Notes: generated by a model not told the origin, from the sequence alone. A DNA stretch of 64,000 bases from Corynebacterium frankenforstense DSM 45800 (GCF_001941485.1 NZ_CP009247.1:1116001-1180000), one strand, 5' to 3'. Positions 10,100 through 19,150 are shown, numbered from the stretch's first letter. Numbers and translations: made by a program.

Positions 10100-12160
10100 A
10101 TGGGAATTCTCCACACCATCTCCTCTCCCGCCGACCTCAAGGCGCTGGACCCCGGCGACCTCGACGAGCTGTGCGCGGAGATCAGGCAGCTGCTCATCGA
10201 GAAGGTCTCCGCCACCGGCGGCCACCTCGGTCCCAACCTCGGCGTGGTCGAGCTGACCGTCGCCCTGCACCGCGTCTTCGACTCGCCGCGCGAGCCGCTG
10301 ATCTTCGACACCAGCCACCAGGCCTACGTGCACAAGATCCTCACCGGCCGCGCCGACCAGTTCGACACCCTGCGCCAGAAGGGCGGGCTGTCCGGCTACA
10401 CCTGCCGGGCCGAGTCCGAGCACGACTGGACCGAGTCCTCGCACGCCTCGGCCGCCCTGAGTGTGGCCGACGGCATGTCCAAGGCCTTCGCCCTGGGCGG
10501 CGAGCCGCACCGCAATGTCGTCGCCGTCGTCGGTGACGGCGCGATGACTGGCGGCATGGTCTGGGAGGCGCTCAACAACATCGCCACCGGCCGCGACCGC
10601 AACGTCGTCATCGTGGTCAACGACAACGGCCGCAGCTACTCGCCGACCATCGGCGGCTTCGCCGACGCCCTGGCGGACCTGCGCATGCTGCGCACCTACG
10701 ACCGCGTCATGGAGCAGGGCAAGACCACGCTGAAGTCGCTCGGCTGGGTCGGCGAGCGCACCTTCGAGGCGCTGCACGCCTTCAAGGAGGGCGTGAAGTC
10801 CCAGGTGCTGCCGGACCAGATGTTCCCCGAGCTGGGCATCAAGTACATCGGGCCGGTCAACGGCCACAACCTCAAGGCGCTGGGCAACGTCCTGCGCTAC
10901 GCCCGCGAGTTCGAGGGCCCGATCATCGTGCACGCCGTGACCGAGAAGGGCCGCGGCTTCGCACCGGCGGCCACCGAGTCGCCGGACCTGATGCACTCCA
11001 CCGGCGTCATCGACCCGGTCACCGGCAAGTCCCGTAAGGTCGCCGGGCCCAGCTGGACCTCGGCGTTCTCCGCCGAGCTGGTCCGTGCCGGGGCGCGGCG
11101 CCCCGACCTGGTGGCCATCACCGCCGCGATGGGCGGGCCGACGGGGCTGTCGGCCTTCAACGACAAGTTCCCCTCGCGCTTCTACGACGTCGGCATCGCC
11201 GAGCAGCACGCCGTGACCAGCGCGGCTGGCATGAGCCTGGCCGGGCTGCACCCGGTGGTCGCGCTCTACTCGACGTTCCTCAACCGCGGCTTCGACCAGC
11301 TGCTCATGGACGTCGGGCTGCTCAACCGCCCCGTGACCTTCGTGCTCGACCGCGCCGGGGTGACCGGCTCCGACGGCGCGAGCCACAACGGCGTGTGGGA
11401 CCTGACGATCACCTCGCTGGTGCCGGGCCTGCGCCTGGCCGCCCCGCGCGACGGGCAGCAGCTCGTCGAGCTCTTCGACGAGGCCATCGAGGTCACCGAC
11501 GGCCCGACCGTGGTGCGCTTCCCCAAGGGCGAGAAGCCCGCGGACATCCCCGCGCTGCGCCGCACCGCCGGCGGCACCGACGTGCTCTTCGAGACGGGGC
11601 CGATTGACGACGCCGCGCGTGGCGCCGCCGGCGCGGACGCTGCGGGTGCGGCGGACGGCGCCGAGGACGGCGCCGAGGACGGTGCTGCGGTGGACGCCGC
11701 CGTGGGTGCGGACGGTGCCGAGGTCGCGGACGTCGAGGAGGCCACCGATCCGTTCCAGCTGCTCGTGGTCTCCTTCGGTGCCCTGGCCGGCACCGTGCTC
11801 GAGGCCGTCGACGGGTTGGCAGGCCGCGTGGACCGCGGCGGCGACGTCGCGGTGACCGTGCTGGACCCGCGGTGGATCTCCCCGGTGCGCGCCGAGCTGC
11901 TCGAGGCGGCCGCGGGCGCCGACCTGGTGGTCACCGTCGAGGACGGCGTGATCCGCGGGGGCGTCGGCTCCCAGCTCGCCGAGGCGATGCAGGCCGCCGA
12001 GATCGACACCCCGGTGCGCCACCTGGCTTTCCCGGACATCTACCCGCTGCACGCCTCGCGCGGGCAGCTGCTCGCCGAGGTCGGCCTCGACGCCGAGGGC
12101 ATGCGCTCCTCGATCGAGGGCTGGGTCACCAGCCTCGCCGACGACCCCCGTCAGCGGTGA
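10100..12160 (+). CDS. dxs: 1-deoxy-D-xylulose-5-phosphate synthase
   Basis: A 686-residue thiamin-diphosphate enzyme that joins pyruvate and glyceraldehyde 3-phosphate in the first step of the MEP isoprenoid pathway. [32 protein letters not shown] and the DNGRSYSPT cofactor region are present. So is the transketolase-like pyrimidine domain with [15 protein letters not shown] and [15 protein letters not shown]. It is longer than usual because residues about 501-553 are an Ala/Gly/Asp/Glu-rich insertion between the pyrimidine and C-terminal domains. This insertion begins exactly with a dispersed-motif copy (TTGACGACGCC, 11604-11614). The ATG at 10100 begins the conserved [14 protein letters not shown] start. 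The 3' end overlaps rnd on the other strand by 35 bases. Confidence 0.96.
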   Translation: MGILHTISSPADLKALDPGDLDELCAEIRQLLIEKVSATGGHLGPNLGVVELTVALHRVFDSPREPLIFDTSHQAYVHKILTGRADQFDTLRQKGGLSGYTCRAESEHDWTESSHASAALSVADGMSKAFALGGEPHRNVVAVVGDGAMTGGMVWEALNNIATGRDRNVVIVVNDNGRSYSPTIGGFADALADLRMLRTYDRVMEQGKTTLKSLGWVGERTFEALHAFKEGVKSQVLPDQMFPELGIKYIGPVNGHNLKALGNVLRYAREFEGPIIVHAVTEKGRGFAPAATESPDLMHSTGVIDPVTGKSRKVAGPSWTSAFSAELVRAGARRPDLVAITAAMGGPTGLSAFNDKFPSRFYDVGIAEQHAVTSAAGMSLAGLHPVVALYSTFLNRGFDQLLMDVGLLNRPVTFVLDRAGVTGSDGASHNGVWDLTITSLVPGLRLAAPRDGQQLVELFDEAIEVTDGPTVVRFPKGEKPADIPALRRTAGGTDVLFETGPIDDAARGAAGADAAGAADGAEDGAEDGAAVDAAVGADGAEVADVEEATDPFQLLVVSFGALAGTVLEAVDGLAGRVDRGGDVAVTVLDPRWISPVRAELLEAAAGADLVVTVEDGVIRGGVGSQLAEAMQAAEIDTPVRHLAFPDIYPLHASRGQLLAEVGLDAEGMRSSIEGWVTSLADDPRQR

Positions 12161-13460
12161 AGACCGCGGCGGTGAAGGCCGGTACGACCAGCTCGATCTG
12201 CCAGTCGCGCACGCCGTAGTCGACGAGGAAGTCCACCAGCTCGCTCACCGAGTGCAGCTGGTGGCCCTCGGTGGACTCCCACACCGCGCGGCGCAGCACC
12301 TTCGGGGTGGCGACGTTCTCCACCGGCATGCCCAGCTCCACCGAGAGCTCGAGGAGCTCGCCGTGGATCCGCTCCCAGGCCTCCGCGGCCTGCGGGTGGT
12401 GCTCCGGCCAGTGCGAGTGCGGCGGGATCGAGTCGTGCCGCGGGGCCGGGCGCGGCCAGTCGGCCGGGTCCGAGGTCAGCGCCTCGGCGGCCGTCTTCGC
12501 CCACAGGCTGATGCGTGAGGCCACCCGGCGGTACTGGGTGGGCTTGAGGCGGGCGGTGTTGAGCAGCCGGTCGGCGTCGGAGACCCCGGCGGCGGCGAAG
12601 GAGACCAGCGCCTTGTCCGGCAGCAGGATCGCGGGGTTCTTGTCCTCGGCGACGGCGACGTCCTCGCGGGCCTGCCACAGCGCGCGGGCGACGGCGAGCT
12701 GACGCGGGCGGCGCAGGCGGCGCAGCCCCTTGGTCTTCTTCCAGTCGCGCTCGGGGGCGGGGTCGGTGTGGGTGGCGATGATGTGGTCGAAGTCCTGCTC
12801 GGCCCAGTCGAGCTTGCCCTCGTTGTCGAGGGCCTCGGCCAGAAAGTCCGCCAGTTCCAGCAGGTAGGCGACGTCGCCTTCGGCGTAGACGAGCCAGTCC
12901 TCCGGCAGCGGGGTCGTCGACCAGTCCTCCTGGCCGTGGCCCTTGTCCAGGTGCACGCCCAGGGTGTTCTCGAGCAGGGCGCCGAGGTTGACGCGGTCGT
13001 AGCCGAGCAGGCGGCCGGCCAGTTCTGTGTCGAAGAGGCGGCCCGGGACGAGGCCCAGCCAGGCCAGGGGCGGCAGGTCGGTGACGGCGGCGTGGACGAT
13101 CCAGTCGGCGCCGGTCATCACGGGCGCGAGCGCGGCGGTCAGTTCCCCGCGGTGGCCCTCGGGGGCGAAGAGCAGGGTGCCGGCGCCGCGGCGGCGTACC
13201 TGCAGCAGGAAGACGCGGTCGTCGTAGCGGAAGCCGGAGGCGCGCTCGGTGTCGACGGCGAAGGGGCCGCGGCCGGCGGCGAGGACCTCGGCGCCGGCGG
13301 CGAAGAGCTCCGGGGTGTCGAGCACCCGCGGCAGCAGGTCGGCCGGTTCGGCCTCGGTGTGGAAGGGCTCCGCGTGCGTCTGGCCCCGGCCGCGGTCACC
13401 GCCGGTGCCGTTGTGGCGGGCCGGGGCGGCGGCGCGCCGGACGGGCCGCGCGTCGGCCAC
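12126..13460 (-). CDS. rnd: Ribonuclease D (DEDD 3'-5' exoribonuclease with HRDC domain)
   Basis: A 444-residue protein. The exonuclease domain starts after an Arg/Pro-rich leader. [15 protein letters not shown] (about residues 56-70) gives the first Asp-x-Glu pair, [17 protein letters not shown] the middle Asp, and [17 protein letters not shown] the last motif. An HRDC-like region (about residues 225-290) follows, then a C-terminal second HRDC-like domain. It would trim 3' ends of structured RNA such as tRNA precursors. The GTG start lies two bases after the stop of the DUF3000 gene, so the two are translationally coupled. The last 35 bases overlap the end of dxs. Confidence 0.88.
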   Translation of the reverse strand: MADARPVRRAAAPARHNGTGGDRGRGQTHAEPFHTEAEPADLLPRVLDTPELFAAGAEVLAAGRGPFAVDTERASGFRYDDRVFLLQVRRRGAGTLLFAPEGHRGELTAALAPVMTGADWIVHAAVTDLPPLAWLGLVPGRLFDTELAGRLLGYDRVNLGALLENTLGVHLDKGHGQEDWSTTPLPEDWLVYAEGDVAYLLELADFLAEALDNEGKLDWAEQDFDHIIATHTDPAPERDWKKTKGLRRLRRPRQLAVARALWQAREDVAVAEDKNPAILLPDKALVSFAAAGVSDADRLLNTARLKPTQYRRVASRISLWAKTAAEALTSDPADWPRPAPRHDSIPPHSHWPEHHPQAAEAWERIHGELLELSVELGMPVENVATPKVLRRAVWESTEGHQLHSVSELVDFLVDYGVRDWQIELVVPAFTAAVFTADGGRRRGW

Positions 13461-13462
13461 CG

Positions 13463-14086
13463 TCAGTGGGCGCCGAGGGTGCGCACACCCTCGGGCGGCA
13501 GGCCGGCGACGTGGGCGAGCACGTCGGCGAAGGCCTCCACGTGCGCGGACAGGTCGGTGCCGGTGGCGGTCCAGGAGGCGCGCATCTCCAGCTGGTGGGC
13601 GCGCGGCGGACCGCCGATCTCGCCGAAGCGCATCGAGGACGTCGAGGTGACCGTGCCGCCGAGGTTGGTGTGGCCCGCCTCGAGGTTGTCCAGGCCCTCG
13701 GTCAGCCACTGCCAGGCGACGTCGGGCAGCAGCGGGTCGGAGGCGACCTCGTCGTCCATGTCGGCCTGGATGTAGGCGACCAGCCGCATCGAGCCGTCCC
13801 AGGCCTCCTCGGCCTGGGGGTCGTGCAGCAGGATCAGCCGGCCGAAGGCGTCGCCGTCCGAGTCGGTCTGCGGGTCGTCGGGGTTCTCGCCGCGGTCGAC
13901 CTCGAGGCCGACCGCGTGGCTGTACGGCGCGAGCCGCTGCGGCGGTCGGATCGTGCCGAGCGACAGCTCGTCGCGCAGGCGCGCGTGGTAGAGGGACTCG
14001 ACGGCGGCGGAGAAGTCCGCGGGCAGTGCCTCGTCGTCCGCGCGGCCGTCCCGGGACGGCGGAATCGTAGACTGCTCGGAAAACAT
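13463..14086 (-). CDS. DUF3000 family protein
   Basis: A 207-residue protein of an actinobacterial family that is regularly found next to rnd and hemQ. It has no transmembrane segment or recognisable catalytic motif. The middle section (LEVDRGENPDDPQTDSDGD through EVASDPLLPDVAWQWLTEGL) and the C-terminal RASWTATGTDLSAHVEAFADVL region are the conserved parts. The ATG at 14086 is preceded by GAGGGG. It is divergent from hemQ across 147 bases. No function is claimed. Confidence 0.82.
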   Translation of the reverse strand: MFSEQSTIPPSRDGRADDEALPADFSAAVESLYHARLRDELSLGTIRPPQRLAPYSHAVGLEVDRGENPDDPQTDSDGDAFGRLILLHDPQAEEAWDGSMRLVAYIQADMDDEVASDPLLPDVAWQWLTEGLDNLEAGHTNLGGTVTSTSSMRFGEIGGPPRAHQLEMRASWTATGTDLSAHVEAFADVLAHVAGLPPEGVRTLGAH

Positions 14087-14150
14087 CACGCCCCTCAAGC
14101 TAACGGGCGCCCGGGCGGGTGAGGGGGAGGCGCGCCGTTGCGCGGGTCGG

Positions 14151-14181
14151 TTGGCACGCGCCCGGAAATACAACTTATGAT
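14151..14181 (+). promoter_or_regulatory. Putative hemQ promoter
   Basis: TTGGCA (14151-14156) and TATGAT (14176-14181), 19 bases apart, in the only AT-rich pocket of the divergent spacer. Its position, 53 bases before the chosen hemQ start, argues against the upstream in-frame ATG at 14177. Confidence 0.5.
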
Positions 14182-14233
14182 GGACCCAATTCGGTTTCCC
14201 GAGACATCACCAGAAAGCGAGGGTCCCGTCGGC

Positions 14234-14941
14234 ATGGCTGACAACGACATCGACTACGTGGCGCTCAATCGCGTCCAGGCCTACCTCCAGACCGCGGTCT
14301 TCCGCACGCTGCCCGGCGAGCTTCCCGCCGACCGCGCCGAGGTCGGCCGCGAGGCCCAGGAGTTCTTCGACAAGCTGGCCGAGGAGGGCACCGTCACCGT
14401 GCGCGGGGTCTACCTGACCTCGGGCATCCAGGCGAACGCGGACTTCATGGTGTGGTGGCACGCTGAGACGTTCACCGACCTACAGAAGGCGCTGAACTCC
14501 TTCCGTCGCGACACCGCCCTGGGCCGTGCCTCGGAGCTGGTGTGGACCGGCAACGGTGTCCACCGTCCCGCCGAGTTCAACAAGCGTCACCTGCCGGCGT
14601 TCGTGATGGGCGAGGAGCCGCGTGAGTGGATGACGGTCTACCCGTTCGTGCGTTCCTACGAGTGGTACTACATGGACGCCAAGAAGCGCTCGCAGATCCT
14701 GCGCGAGCACGGCCAGAACGCCCGCGACTACGCCGACGTGCGCGCGAACACCACCACCTCCTTCGTGCTGGGCGACTACGAGTGGATGCTCAACTTCGAG
14801 GCCGACCAGCTCGACCGCATCGTCGACCTCATGCACCAGATGCGCTACACCGAGGCCCGCCTGCACGTGCGCGTGGAGATCCCGTTCTACACCGGCCAGC
14901 GCTACGAGGACATCTCGAAGATGGTCGACCTGCTGCCCTAA
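14234..14941 (+). CDS. hemQ: Coproheme decarboxylase HemQ (chlorite-dismutase fold)
   Basis: A 235-residue enzyme that converts Fe-coproporphyrin III to protoheme with hydrogen peroxide, the last step of the Gram-positive heme pathway. The family core is clear: GVYLTSGIQANADFMVWWHAE, then RPAEFNKRHLPAFVMGEEP, VYPFVRSYEWYYMDAKKRS and QNARDYADVRANTTTSFVLGDYEW, with the Tyr and Arg residues that orient the propionates. The start at 14234 gives the usual length. It is a single gene, with a strong bidirectional terminator between it and msrB. Confidence 0.95.
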   Translation: MADNDIDYVALNRVQAYLQTAVFRTLPGELPADRAEVGREAQEFFDKLAEEGTVTVRGVYLTSGIQANADFMVWWHAETFTDLQKALNSFRRDTALGRASELVWTGNGVHRPAEFNKRHLPAFVMGEEPREWMTVYPFVRSYEWYYMDAKKRSQILREHGQNARDYADVRANTTTSFVLGDYEWMLNFEADQLDRIVDLMHQMRYTEARLHVRVEIPFYTGQRYEDISKMVDLLP

Positions 14942-15016
14942 GAAGGGTTGCTGTCCTGAGGGGGCCTTCCGCCCGAAAGGCTCTCGGGGGCCAAGGAGAT
15001 CTGAAGGCCCGAGAGG

Positions 15017-15053
15017 AAAGGACCGCCGGTGGTTTTCACCGGCGGTCCTTTTT
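15017..15053. terminator. Bidirectional terminator between hemQ and msrB
   Basis: A 15-bp perfect stem (15017-15031 with 15037-15051) with a five-base loop, ending in a T run on the plus strand and starting with an A run for the minus strand. A weaker hairpin (CTCTCGGGGGCC with GGCCCGAGAG, about 14981-15014) sits just before it. Confidence 0.88.
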
Positions 15054-15154
15054 CGCTGCGCTGTTTGTCGTTGCGCTGAGTGCAGTTGTGCGGTCTGGCC
15101 GCACCCCTGGTTCTCCCGGGGCCGGGCGGTCCCGGGGCCTGGCAGTCTCCGGTC

Positions 15155-15577
15155 CTAGCTTTCCTCGGCCTCGCCCTCGGCGGGCTCGAGGGTCAGGCAC
15201 ACGGAGTTGATGCAGTAGCGCAGGTCGGTCGGGGTGTCGTAGCCCTCGCCGGCGAAGACGTGGCCCAGGTGCGAGCCGCAGTTGGCGCAGAGCACCTCGG
15301 TGCGGCGCATGCCCAGCGAGTCGTCGGTGCGCTCGACGACGCGGTCGCCGGCGAGCGGGGAGAAGAACGCCGGCCAGCCGCAGTGGGAGGCGAACTTGTG
15401 CTCGGAGCGGAACAGCTCGGCGCCGCAGGCCCGGCAGCTGTAGACACCCTCGGTGGTGGTGTCGGTGTACTCGCCGACGAAGGGCGCCTCGGTGCCCGCC
15501 TGGCGCAGCACGCGGTACTCCTCGTCGTTGAGACGCTCGCGCCACTCGGCGTCGGAGATCATCTTGAAGTCTGTCAC
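15155..15577 (-). CDS. msrB: Peptide-methionine (R)-S-oxide reductase
   Basis: A 140-residue repair enzyme for methionine-R-sulfoxide. Two CxxC zinc sites are present (CRACG and CANCG), and HCGWPAF and HLGHVF are the active-site region. The catalytic cysteine is in YCINSVCL near the C-terminus. The GTG start at 15577 has a strong GAGGAGG upstream. It is 19 bases after the GT87 gene on the same strand, so the two probably share a transcript. Confidence 0.96.
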   Translation of the reverse strand: MTDFKMISDAEWRERLNDEEYRVLRQAGTEAPFVGEYTDTTTEGVYSCRACGAELFRSEHKFASHCGWPAFFSPLAGDRVVERTDDSLGMRRTEVLCANCGSHLGHVFAGEGYDTPTDLRYCINSVCLTLEPAEGEAEES

Positions 15578-15596
15578 GGTCTGCCTCCTCGGGGAT

Positions 15597-17063
15597 TCAC
15601 TTGCCCTGCTTCTCACTGAAGCGTACGCGGCGGGCCCGATATTCCCGGCCGGAGCCGGTGTTCTCGGCATCCCCGGCGGCTCCCGCTTTACCGGCGGCTC
15701 CAGCGGGGCGGGCCGCCTCAGAGGGGCGTGCGGTCCCGGCGGTGCGGGCTGCCCCGGCGGGGCGGGAGGCCCGGGTGGCCTGCCGGCCCCCGGGACGCTC
15801 GGAGCGCCACCAGGCCACGGCGACGGCCGCGGCGACGACGAGCAGCACCGCCCAGCCGGCGGTGTTGGCGAACTGGCCGACCCAGCGGCCCCACCGGCCC
15901 CAGGCCTCGGCGTCCCAGTCGAAGGGCGAGAAGATTGCGGCCAGGGCCGCCCACGCCGGCCAGTTGTGCACCACCGAGCGGTCCAGCAGCACGGTGAAGA
16001 CCAGCGGGAAGAGCATCATCGAGTAGTACTGCTGGCCGAGCGAGGACAGCAGGAACACCCCGGCGAGCAGCACGCCCGACGACGTGGTCAGCCACAGCAG
16101 GGGAGCGGTGAAGCGGTAGCGCGCCAGCACGATGACGGCCACGGCCACCGCGGCGGCGCACACGGCGGTCAAGACCAGGCGCAGCCAGTCGGGCCAGCCG
16201 AAGTAGACGGCGATGCCGGGAAGCGAGCTGTTGGCGTAGTCGCGGACCTCGCCGAGGTACGGGGCGAGCTTGGTCAGGTAGTCGCTGGCGCCGGGCACCA
16301 GCGGCCAGGCGATGACGTTGGCCAGCACGGGCACGGCGACCGCGGCGACGACCGCGCGCCAGCGCCACACGGCGACGCACAGCACGATCAGCGGGGCGAA
16401 CATCGGCTTGATAAGGATGCACAGGCCGAGCGCCACGCCGGCGGCCCAGTCGCGGCCGCGCAGCAGCCAGGCGAGGAAGGCGACGAAGACGAGCAGGAGG
16501 ACGCCGTTGATGTTGGCGAAGACGAGCGTGTTGCGCACGGCCTCGGTCAAAAAGGCCGCACAGACGGCCAGCGGGAGCACGGCGGAGGAGGCGCGGTAGC
16601 CGAACAGCCGGGTCAGCCAGGCCAGCGCCGCGATGATCGCCGCCGCGCCGACGAGGATGAAGGCCATGCGCACCGCGTTCGGGTGGTGGCTGAGGCCCAG
16701 GGGACTGAGCAGCAGGGTCGCGCCCGGGTTGTAGAGGTAATGCGGGTCGACGTGGTGGTAGATCTCGTCGTAGACGGGCACGCGGTCCAGGAAGCGGCGC
16801 GCGGCGAGGTAGACGGTGGTGAAGTCGTCGGTGACACTGCCGGCGACGGCGCGCACGAAGACGGTGTGGACGACGAGCAGCACCGCCAGCGGCCAGAGGA
16901 TGACGCGCAGCAGGCCGTCGCGGCGGCCGAGGTCGCGCAGCCCGGCGGGGGAGTCGTCGGACGGAGCCGGGGTTGCGGCGCGCGCCGCGCCGGGAGCTGC
17001 GGGCGGGGCGCCGACCCAGAAGCCGGCGAACGGGTCGCTGCGAAGAGATTTCACGCGCCCCAC
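15597..17063 (-). CDS. GT87-family membrane glycosyltransferase, probable arabinofuranosyltransferase AftC
   Basis: A 488-residue polytopic protein with about ten to twelve hydrophobic helices (for example VILWPLAVLLVVHTVFVRAV, AFILVGAAAIIAALAWLT and GWAVLLVVAAAVAVAW). It is of the GT-C type that uses decaprenyl-phosphate sugar donors at the outer membrane face. The early loop after helix 1 holds acidic residues (VTDDF, YDEIYHHVDPHY) that fit the catalytic site. The family also includes PimE; placement beside msrB, hemQ and a RibD-like gene matches the AftC locus as I recall it in C. glutamicum, so AftC is the better guess. The C-terminal tail (residues about 430-488) is Ala/Arg/Gly-rich. The GTG at 17063 is used; a GTG at 17054 is also possible. 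Confidence 0.75.
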   Translation of the reverse strand: MGRVKSLRSDPFAGFWVGAPPAAPGAARAATPAPSDDSPAGLRDLGRRDGLLRVILWPLAVLLVVHTVFVRAVAGSVTDDFTTVYLAARRFLDRVPVYDEIYHHVDPHYLYNPGATLLLSPLGLSHHPNAVRMAFILVGAAAIIAALAWLTRLFGYRASSAVLPLAVCAAFLTEAVRNTLVFANINGVLLLVFVAFLAWLLRGRDWAAGVALGLCILIKPMFAPLIVLCVAVWRWRAVVAAVAVPVLANVIAWPLVPGASDYLTKLAPYLGEVRDYANSSLPGIAVYFGWPDWLRLVLTAVCAAAVAVAVIVLARYRFTAPLLWLTTSSGVLLAGVFLLSSLGQQYYSMMLFPLVFTVLLDRSVVHNWPAWAALAAIFSPFDWDAEAWGRWGRWVGQFANTAGWAVLLVVAAAVAVAWWRSERPGGRQATRASRPAGAARTAGTARPSEAARPAGAAGKAGAAGDAENTGSGREYRARRVRFSEKQGK

Positions 17064-17186
17064 CCTACTGAACGGGACGGGTGTGGCCGGGAGCCTCGGC
17101 GGGCGGGATCGACGGGGCTCAGCAGGAGCCGGTGGCCGCCGCGGTGTGCGGGGATCTGCCGGGGCGTCGCGCCCGAGGAGCCCCGC

Positions 17187-17999
17187 TCAGCGCACCCGGC
17201 GGTAGCGCAGGAAGAGCGTCGAGTCGGCGTCGCGGTGCAGGTTCTCCAGCTCCATCGGGCGGGCGGCCGCCTCGCCGCCGGTGACCAGGGGCTGCTCGAC
17301 GGCGCCCGAGAGGACGGGGGAGAGGGTCAGGTAGAGCACGTCGATCAGGTCGGCGGAGACCTCCGCGCCCAGCAGGCTGGGGCCGCCCTCGCAGACGATG
17401 CGGCGCGCCCCGCGGGAGACCAGCGCGTCGACGGCGGCGCGCACGTCGCCGCCGCCGGTGTCGACGACCTCGGCGCCCGCGCGGCGGAGCTCCTCGGCGC
17501 GCTCTGAGGCGGCACCGGAGGAGTCGGTCAGGATCAGCGGCGGGCGCGCACCGGGGGCCTCGCCGCGGCAGGCGGCGAAGAGGCGGGCGTCGGTGTCGAG
17601 GTCGAGCGAGCCGGAGAGCACCGCGAGCACCGGGGCCGCGGCCTGTCCGCGGGCGGTGCGCCGGTCGGTGTAGGCGGGGTCGGGGGAGACCGGGCCGTAG
17701 TCCTCGGCGCGCACGGTGCCTGCACCGACGAGCACCGCGTCGGCCCATTGGCGCACCGCGGCCAGGAGGGCGGCGTCCAGGTCGTTGCCGAGTCCGCCCG
17801 AGGTCCCGTCGACGGCGGCCGACCCCGTCAGGGCGCTGACCATGATGGCGCGCACCTCGGCGGGCTGCCCGCCGCCGTCCGGGGCGTGCGTCGCCTCGCC
17901 GGCGGGCGCGTCCGGGCCGACGAGTTCGTCGAGAAGCGCGTCGGGCCCGGGCGCGGTGGCGTCGGTGTCGCGGGGCTGGTGTGCGGCGTCGGAGTGCAT
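17187..17999 (-). CDS. RibD C-terminal-like (dihydrofolate-reductase fold) pyrimidine reductase family protein
   Basis: A 270-residue protein matching the NADPH-dependent reductase half of RibD, without the deaminase domain. Typical segments are ALTGSAAVDGTSGGLGNDLDAALLAAVRQWADAVLVGAGTVRAEDYG (17690-17827 in codons) and the C-terminal ARRIVCEGGPSLLGAEVSADLIDVLYLTLSPVL. It could reduce a riboflavin-pathway intermediate or another pyrimidine. Since it is outside any rib operon, the role is open. The ATG at 17999 gives a 40-residue acidic N-terminal leader. Confidence 0.8.
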   Translation of the reverse strand: MHSDAAHQPRDTDATAPGPDALLDELVGPDAPAGEATHAPDGGGQPAEVRAIMVSALTGSAAVDGTSGGLGNDLDAALLAAVRQWADAVLVGAGTVRAEDYGPVSPDPAYTDRRTARGQAAAPVLAVLSGSLDLDTDARLFAACRGEAPGARPPLILTDSSGAASERAEELRRAGAEVVDTGGGDVRAAVDALVSRGARRIVCEGGPSLLGAEVSADLIDVLYLTLSPVLSGAVEQPLVTGGEAAARPMELENLHRDADSTLFLRYRRVR

Positions 18000-18038
18000 G
18001 CCCCGAGACTAGCCGGGGCCGCGACCCACCCGGGCACA

Positions 18039-18071
18039 GAAAAACCCGCCGGCCCGAAGGGACCGGCGGGG
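18039..18071 (-). terminator. Terminator of the minus-strand tRNA cluster
   Basis: A GC-rich hairpin (CCCGCCGG near 18045-18052 with CCGGCGGG 18063-18070) followed on the minus strand by a run of five T. It lies 7 bases after the last tRNA gene. Confidence 0.8.
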
Positions 18072-18077
18072 AAGTGG

Positions 18078-18150
18078 AGCGGATGACGAGACTCGAACTC
18101 GCGACCCTCACCTTGGCAAGGTGATGCGCTACCAACTGCGCTACATCCGC
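18078..18150 (-). tRNA. tRNA-Gly (GCC), copy 3 in transcription order
   Basis: A 73-base cloverleaf with acceptor GCGGATG/CATCCGC, anticodon loop CTTGCCAAG region reading GCC, and T-loop GTTCGAGTC. CCA is not encoded. It is identical to the other two Gly copies. Confidence 0.97.
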
Positions 18151-18173
18151 ATCGAGAACCCGAAGGTTCTCTG

Positions 18174-18245
18174 TGCGCGATACTGGAATTGAACCAGTGA
18201 CCTCTTCCGTGTCAGGGAAGCGCTCTCCCCCTGAGCTAATCGCGC
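18174..18245 (-). tRNA. tRNA-Val (GAC), copy 2
   Basis: A 72-base cloverleaf with acceptor GCGCGAT/ATCGCGC, anticodon GAC in loop CTGACAC, and T-loop GTTCAATTC. CCA is not encoded. The spacer to the neighbouring Gly gene holds a GAGAACC/GGTTCTC hairpin. Confidence 0.97.
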
Positions 18246-18262
18246 GGGGTAGATGAACTACG

Positions 18263-18333
18263 AGGTGGAAACGGGAATCGAACCCGTGTGCACGGCTTTG
18301 CAGGCCGTTGCCTCACCACTCGGCCATTCCACC
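18263..18333 (-). tRNA. tRNA-Cys (GCA)
   Basis: A 71-base cloverleaf with acceptor GGTGGAA/TTCCACC and anticodon GCA in CTGCAAA. It sits between the two duplicated Gly-Val blocks and is the only Cys tRNA visible here. Confidence 0.97.
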
Positions 18334-18383
18334 GCAGGAGGACCTCGGCCCACCTGATTGGGTGCCCGGAAACCGGGTACCGG

Positions 18384-18456
18384 AGCGGATGACGAGACTC
18401 GAACTCGCGACCCTCACCTTGGCAAGGTGATGCGCTACCAACTGCGCTACATCCGC
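18384..18456 (-). tRNA. tRNA-Gly (GCC), copy 2
   Basis: A 73-base tRNA, identical to the Gly genes at 18078-18150 and 18576-18648, with anticodon GCC. Confidence 0.97.
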
Positions 18457-18479
18457 ATCGAGAACCCGAAGGTTCTCTG

Positions 18480-18551
18480 TGCGCGATACTGGAATTGAAC
18501 CAGTGACCTCTTCCGTGTCAGGGAAGCGCTCTCCCCCTGAGCTAATCGCGC
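18480..18551 (-). tRNA. tRNA-Val (GAC), copy 1
   Basis: A 72-base tRNA, identical to the Val gene at 18174-18245, with anticodon GAC. Confidence 0.97.
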
Positions 18552-18575
18552 GGGGAAGGGAATCGAAATTCCCGG

Positions 18576-18648
18576 AGCGGATGACGAGACTCGAACTCGC
18601 GACCCTCACCTTGGCAAGGTGATGCGCTACCAACTGCGCTACATCCGC
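18576..18648 (-). tRNA. tRNA-Gly (GCC), copy 1 (promoter-proximal)
   Basis: A 73-base tRNA, the first gene of the minus-strand cluster, 43 bases after the putative -10. Confidence 0.97.
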
Positions 18649-18690
18649 ATGCCCATCCGGTAGGCGGTGCCTGCCGTTGTGCGAGGACAA

Positions 18691-18720
18691 ACTCTATCTG
18701 GTTCCGGTCGCCTAAGACAA
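18691..18720 (-). promoter_or_regulatory. Putative promoter of the tRNA cluster
   Basis: On the minus strand TTGTCT (18715-18720) and TAGAGT (18691-18696) are 18 bases apart, about 43 bases before the first Gly tRNA. Confidence 0.55.
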
Positions 18721-18812
18721 ATCCCCAGCGTCACGCCGTTTTGGCGCCCCCGCCCGGCGCCCGTGGCCGCGCCCCGGGGTACTTCGCCGCACCCGTGTTC
18801 GCCTCCGCACGC

Positions 18813-18823
18813 TTGCCGACGCC
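18813..18823 (+). repeat. Dispersed motif copy (TTGCCGACGCC)
   Basis: An intergenic copy in the spacer between two tRNA units, preceded by C. The following bases form a short CGACG/CGTCG hairpin. Confidence 0.7.
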
Positions 18824-18919
18824 CCGTCGCCCGCCCCTGCGCGCGCCGTCCGGCCTCTGCTTGGCGCCACCTCGTCCCGTCCGGGCGCGCCCCGTCCCGC
18901 GTCTGGTGCCCACGCGCGC

Positions 18920-18930
18920 TTGACGACGCC
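18920..18930 (+). repeat. Dispersed motif copy (TTGACGACGCC)
   Basis: An intergenic copy in the same spacer, preceded by C and followed by a GCGCCCG/CGGGCGC hairpin. Confidence 0.7.
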
Positions 18931-19150
18931 GTGCCCCGCGCCCGTGCGGGCGCGTTCCCGCCTCCGGGGCGCCCGCCCTTTCCGGACCCCTCATTCCTCC
19001 GGGGACTTCCGGTGGATGTGGTCGGGGAGCGGGGCCTCACCGGGGGTTCCGCCGGCACTCCGGTCCACCTGCGGATTAGGTCGGCGGCGAGGTGGCGTGT
19101 TAACTTGTTCAGCGCACCGCACGGGCCGAGTCGTCCGCGTCGGGTCGTTC

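Larger units (their letters stand above)
18076..18249 (-). repeat. Duplicated tRNA Gly-Val block, copy A
   Basis: These 174 bases, including the spacer with its GAGAACC/GGTTCTC hairpin and the flanking GGGG, are repeated identically at 18382-18555. A third, partial copy with only the Gly gene is at 18574-18650. Confidence 0.95.
18382..18555 (-). repeat. Duplicated tRNA Gly-Val block, copy B
   Basis: Identical to 18076-18249 over 174 bases. The two copies flank the tRNA-Cys gene, so recombination between them could delete it. Confidence 0.95.
18721..19150. other. Gene-free 430-bp spacer between two tRNA units
   Basis: I see no credible gene. It is strongly C-rich on the plus strand in its first half and holds two same-orientation copies of the dispersed motif: TTGCCGACGCC (18813-18823) and TTGACGACGCC (18920-18930). 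The latter is followed by a GCGCCCG/CGGGCGC hairpin at about 18939-18954. A weak promoter for tRNA-Val(CAC) may be TTAGGT (19076-19081) with TTAACT (19100-19105). Confidence 0.6.

Noticed and set aside
12126..12160. A frameshift or mis-assembly at the end of dxs and rnd
   Set aside because: Both frames end cleanly and a 35-base convergent overlap is compatible with two complete proteins.
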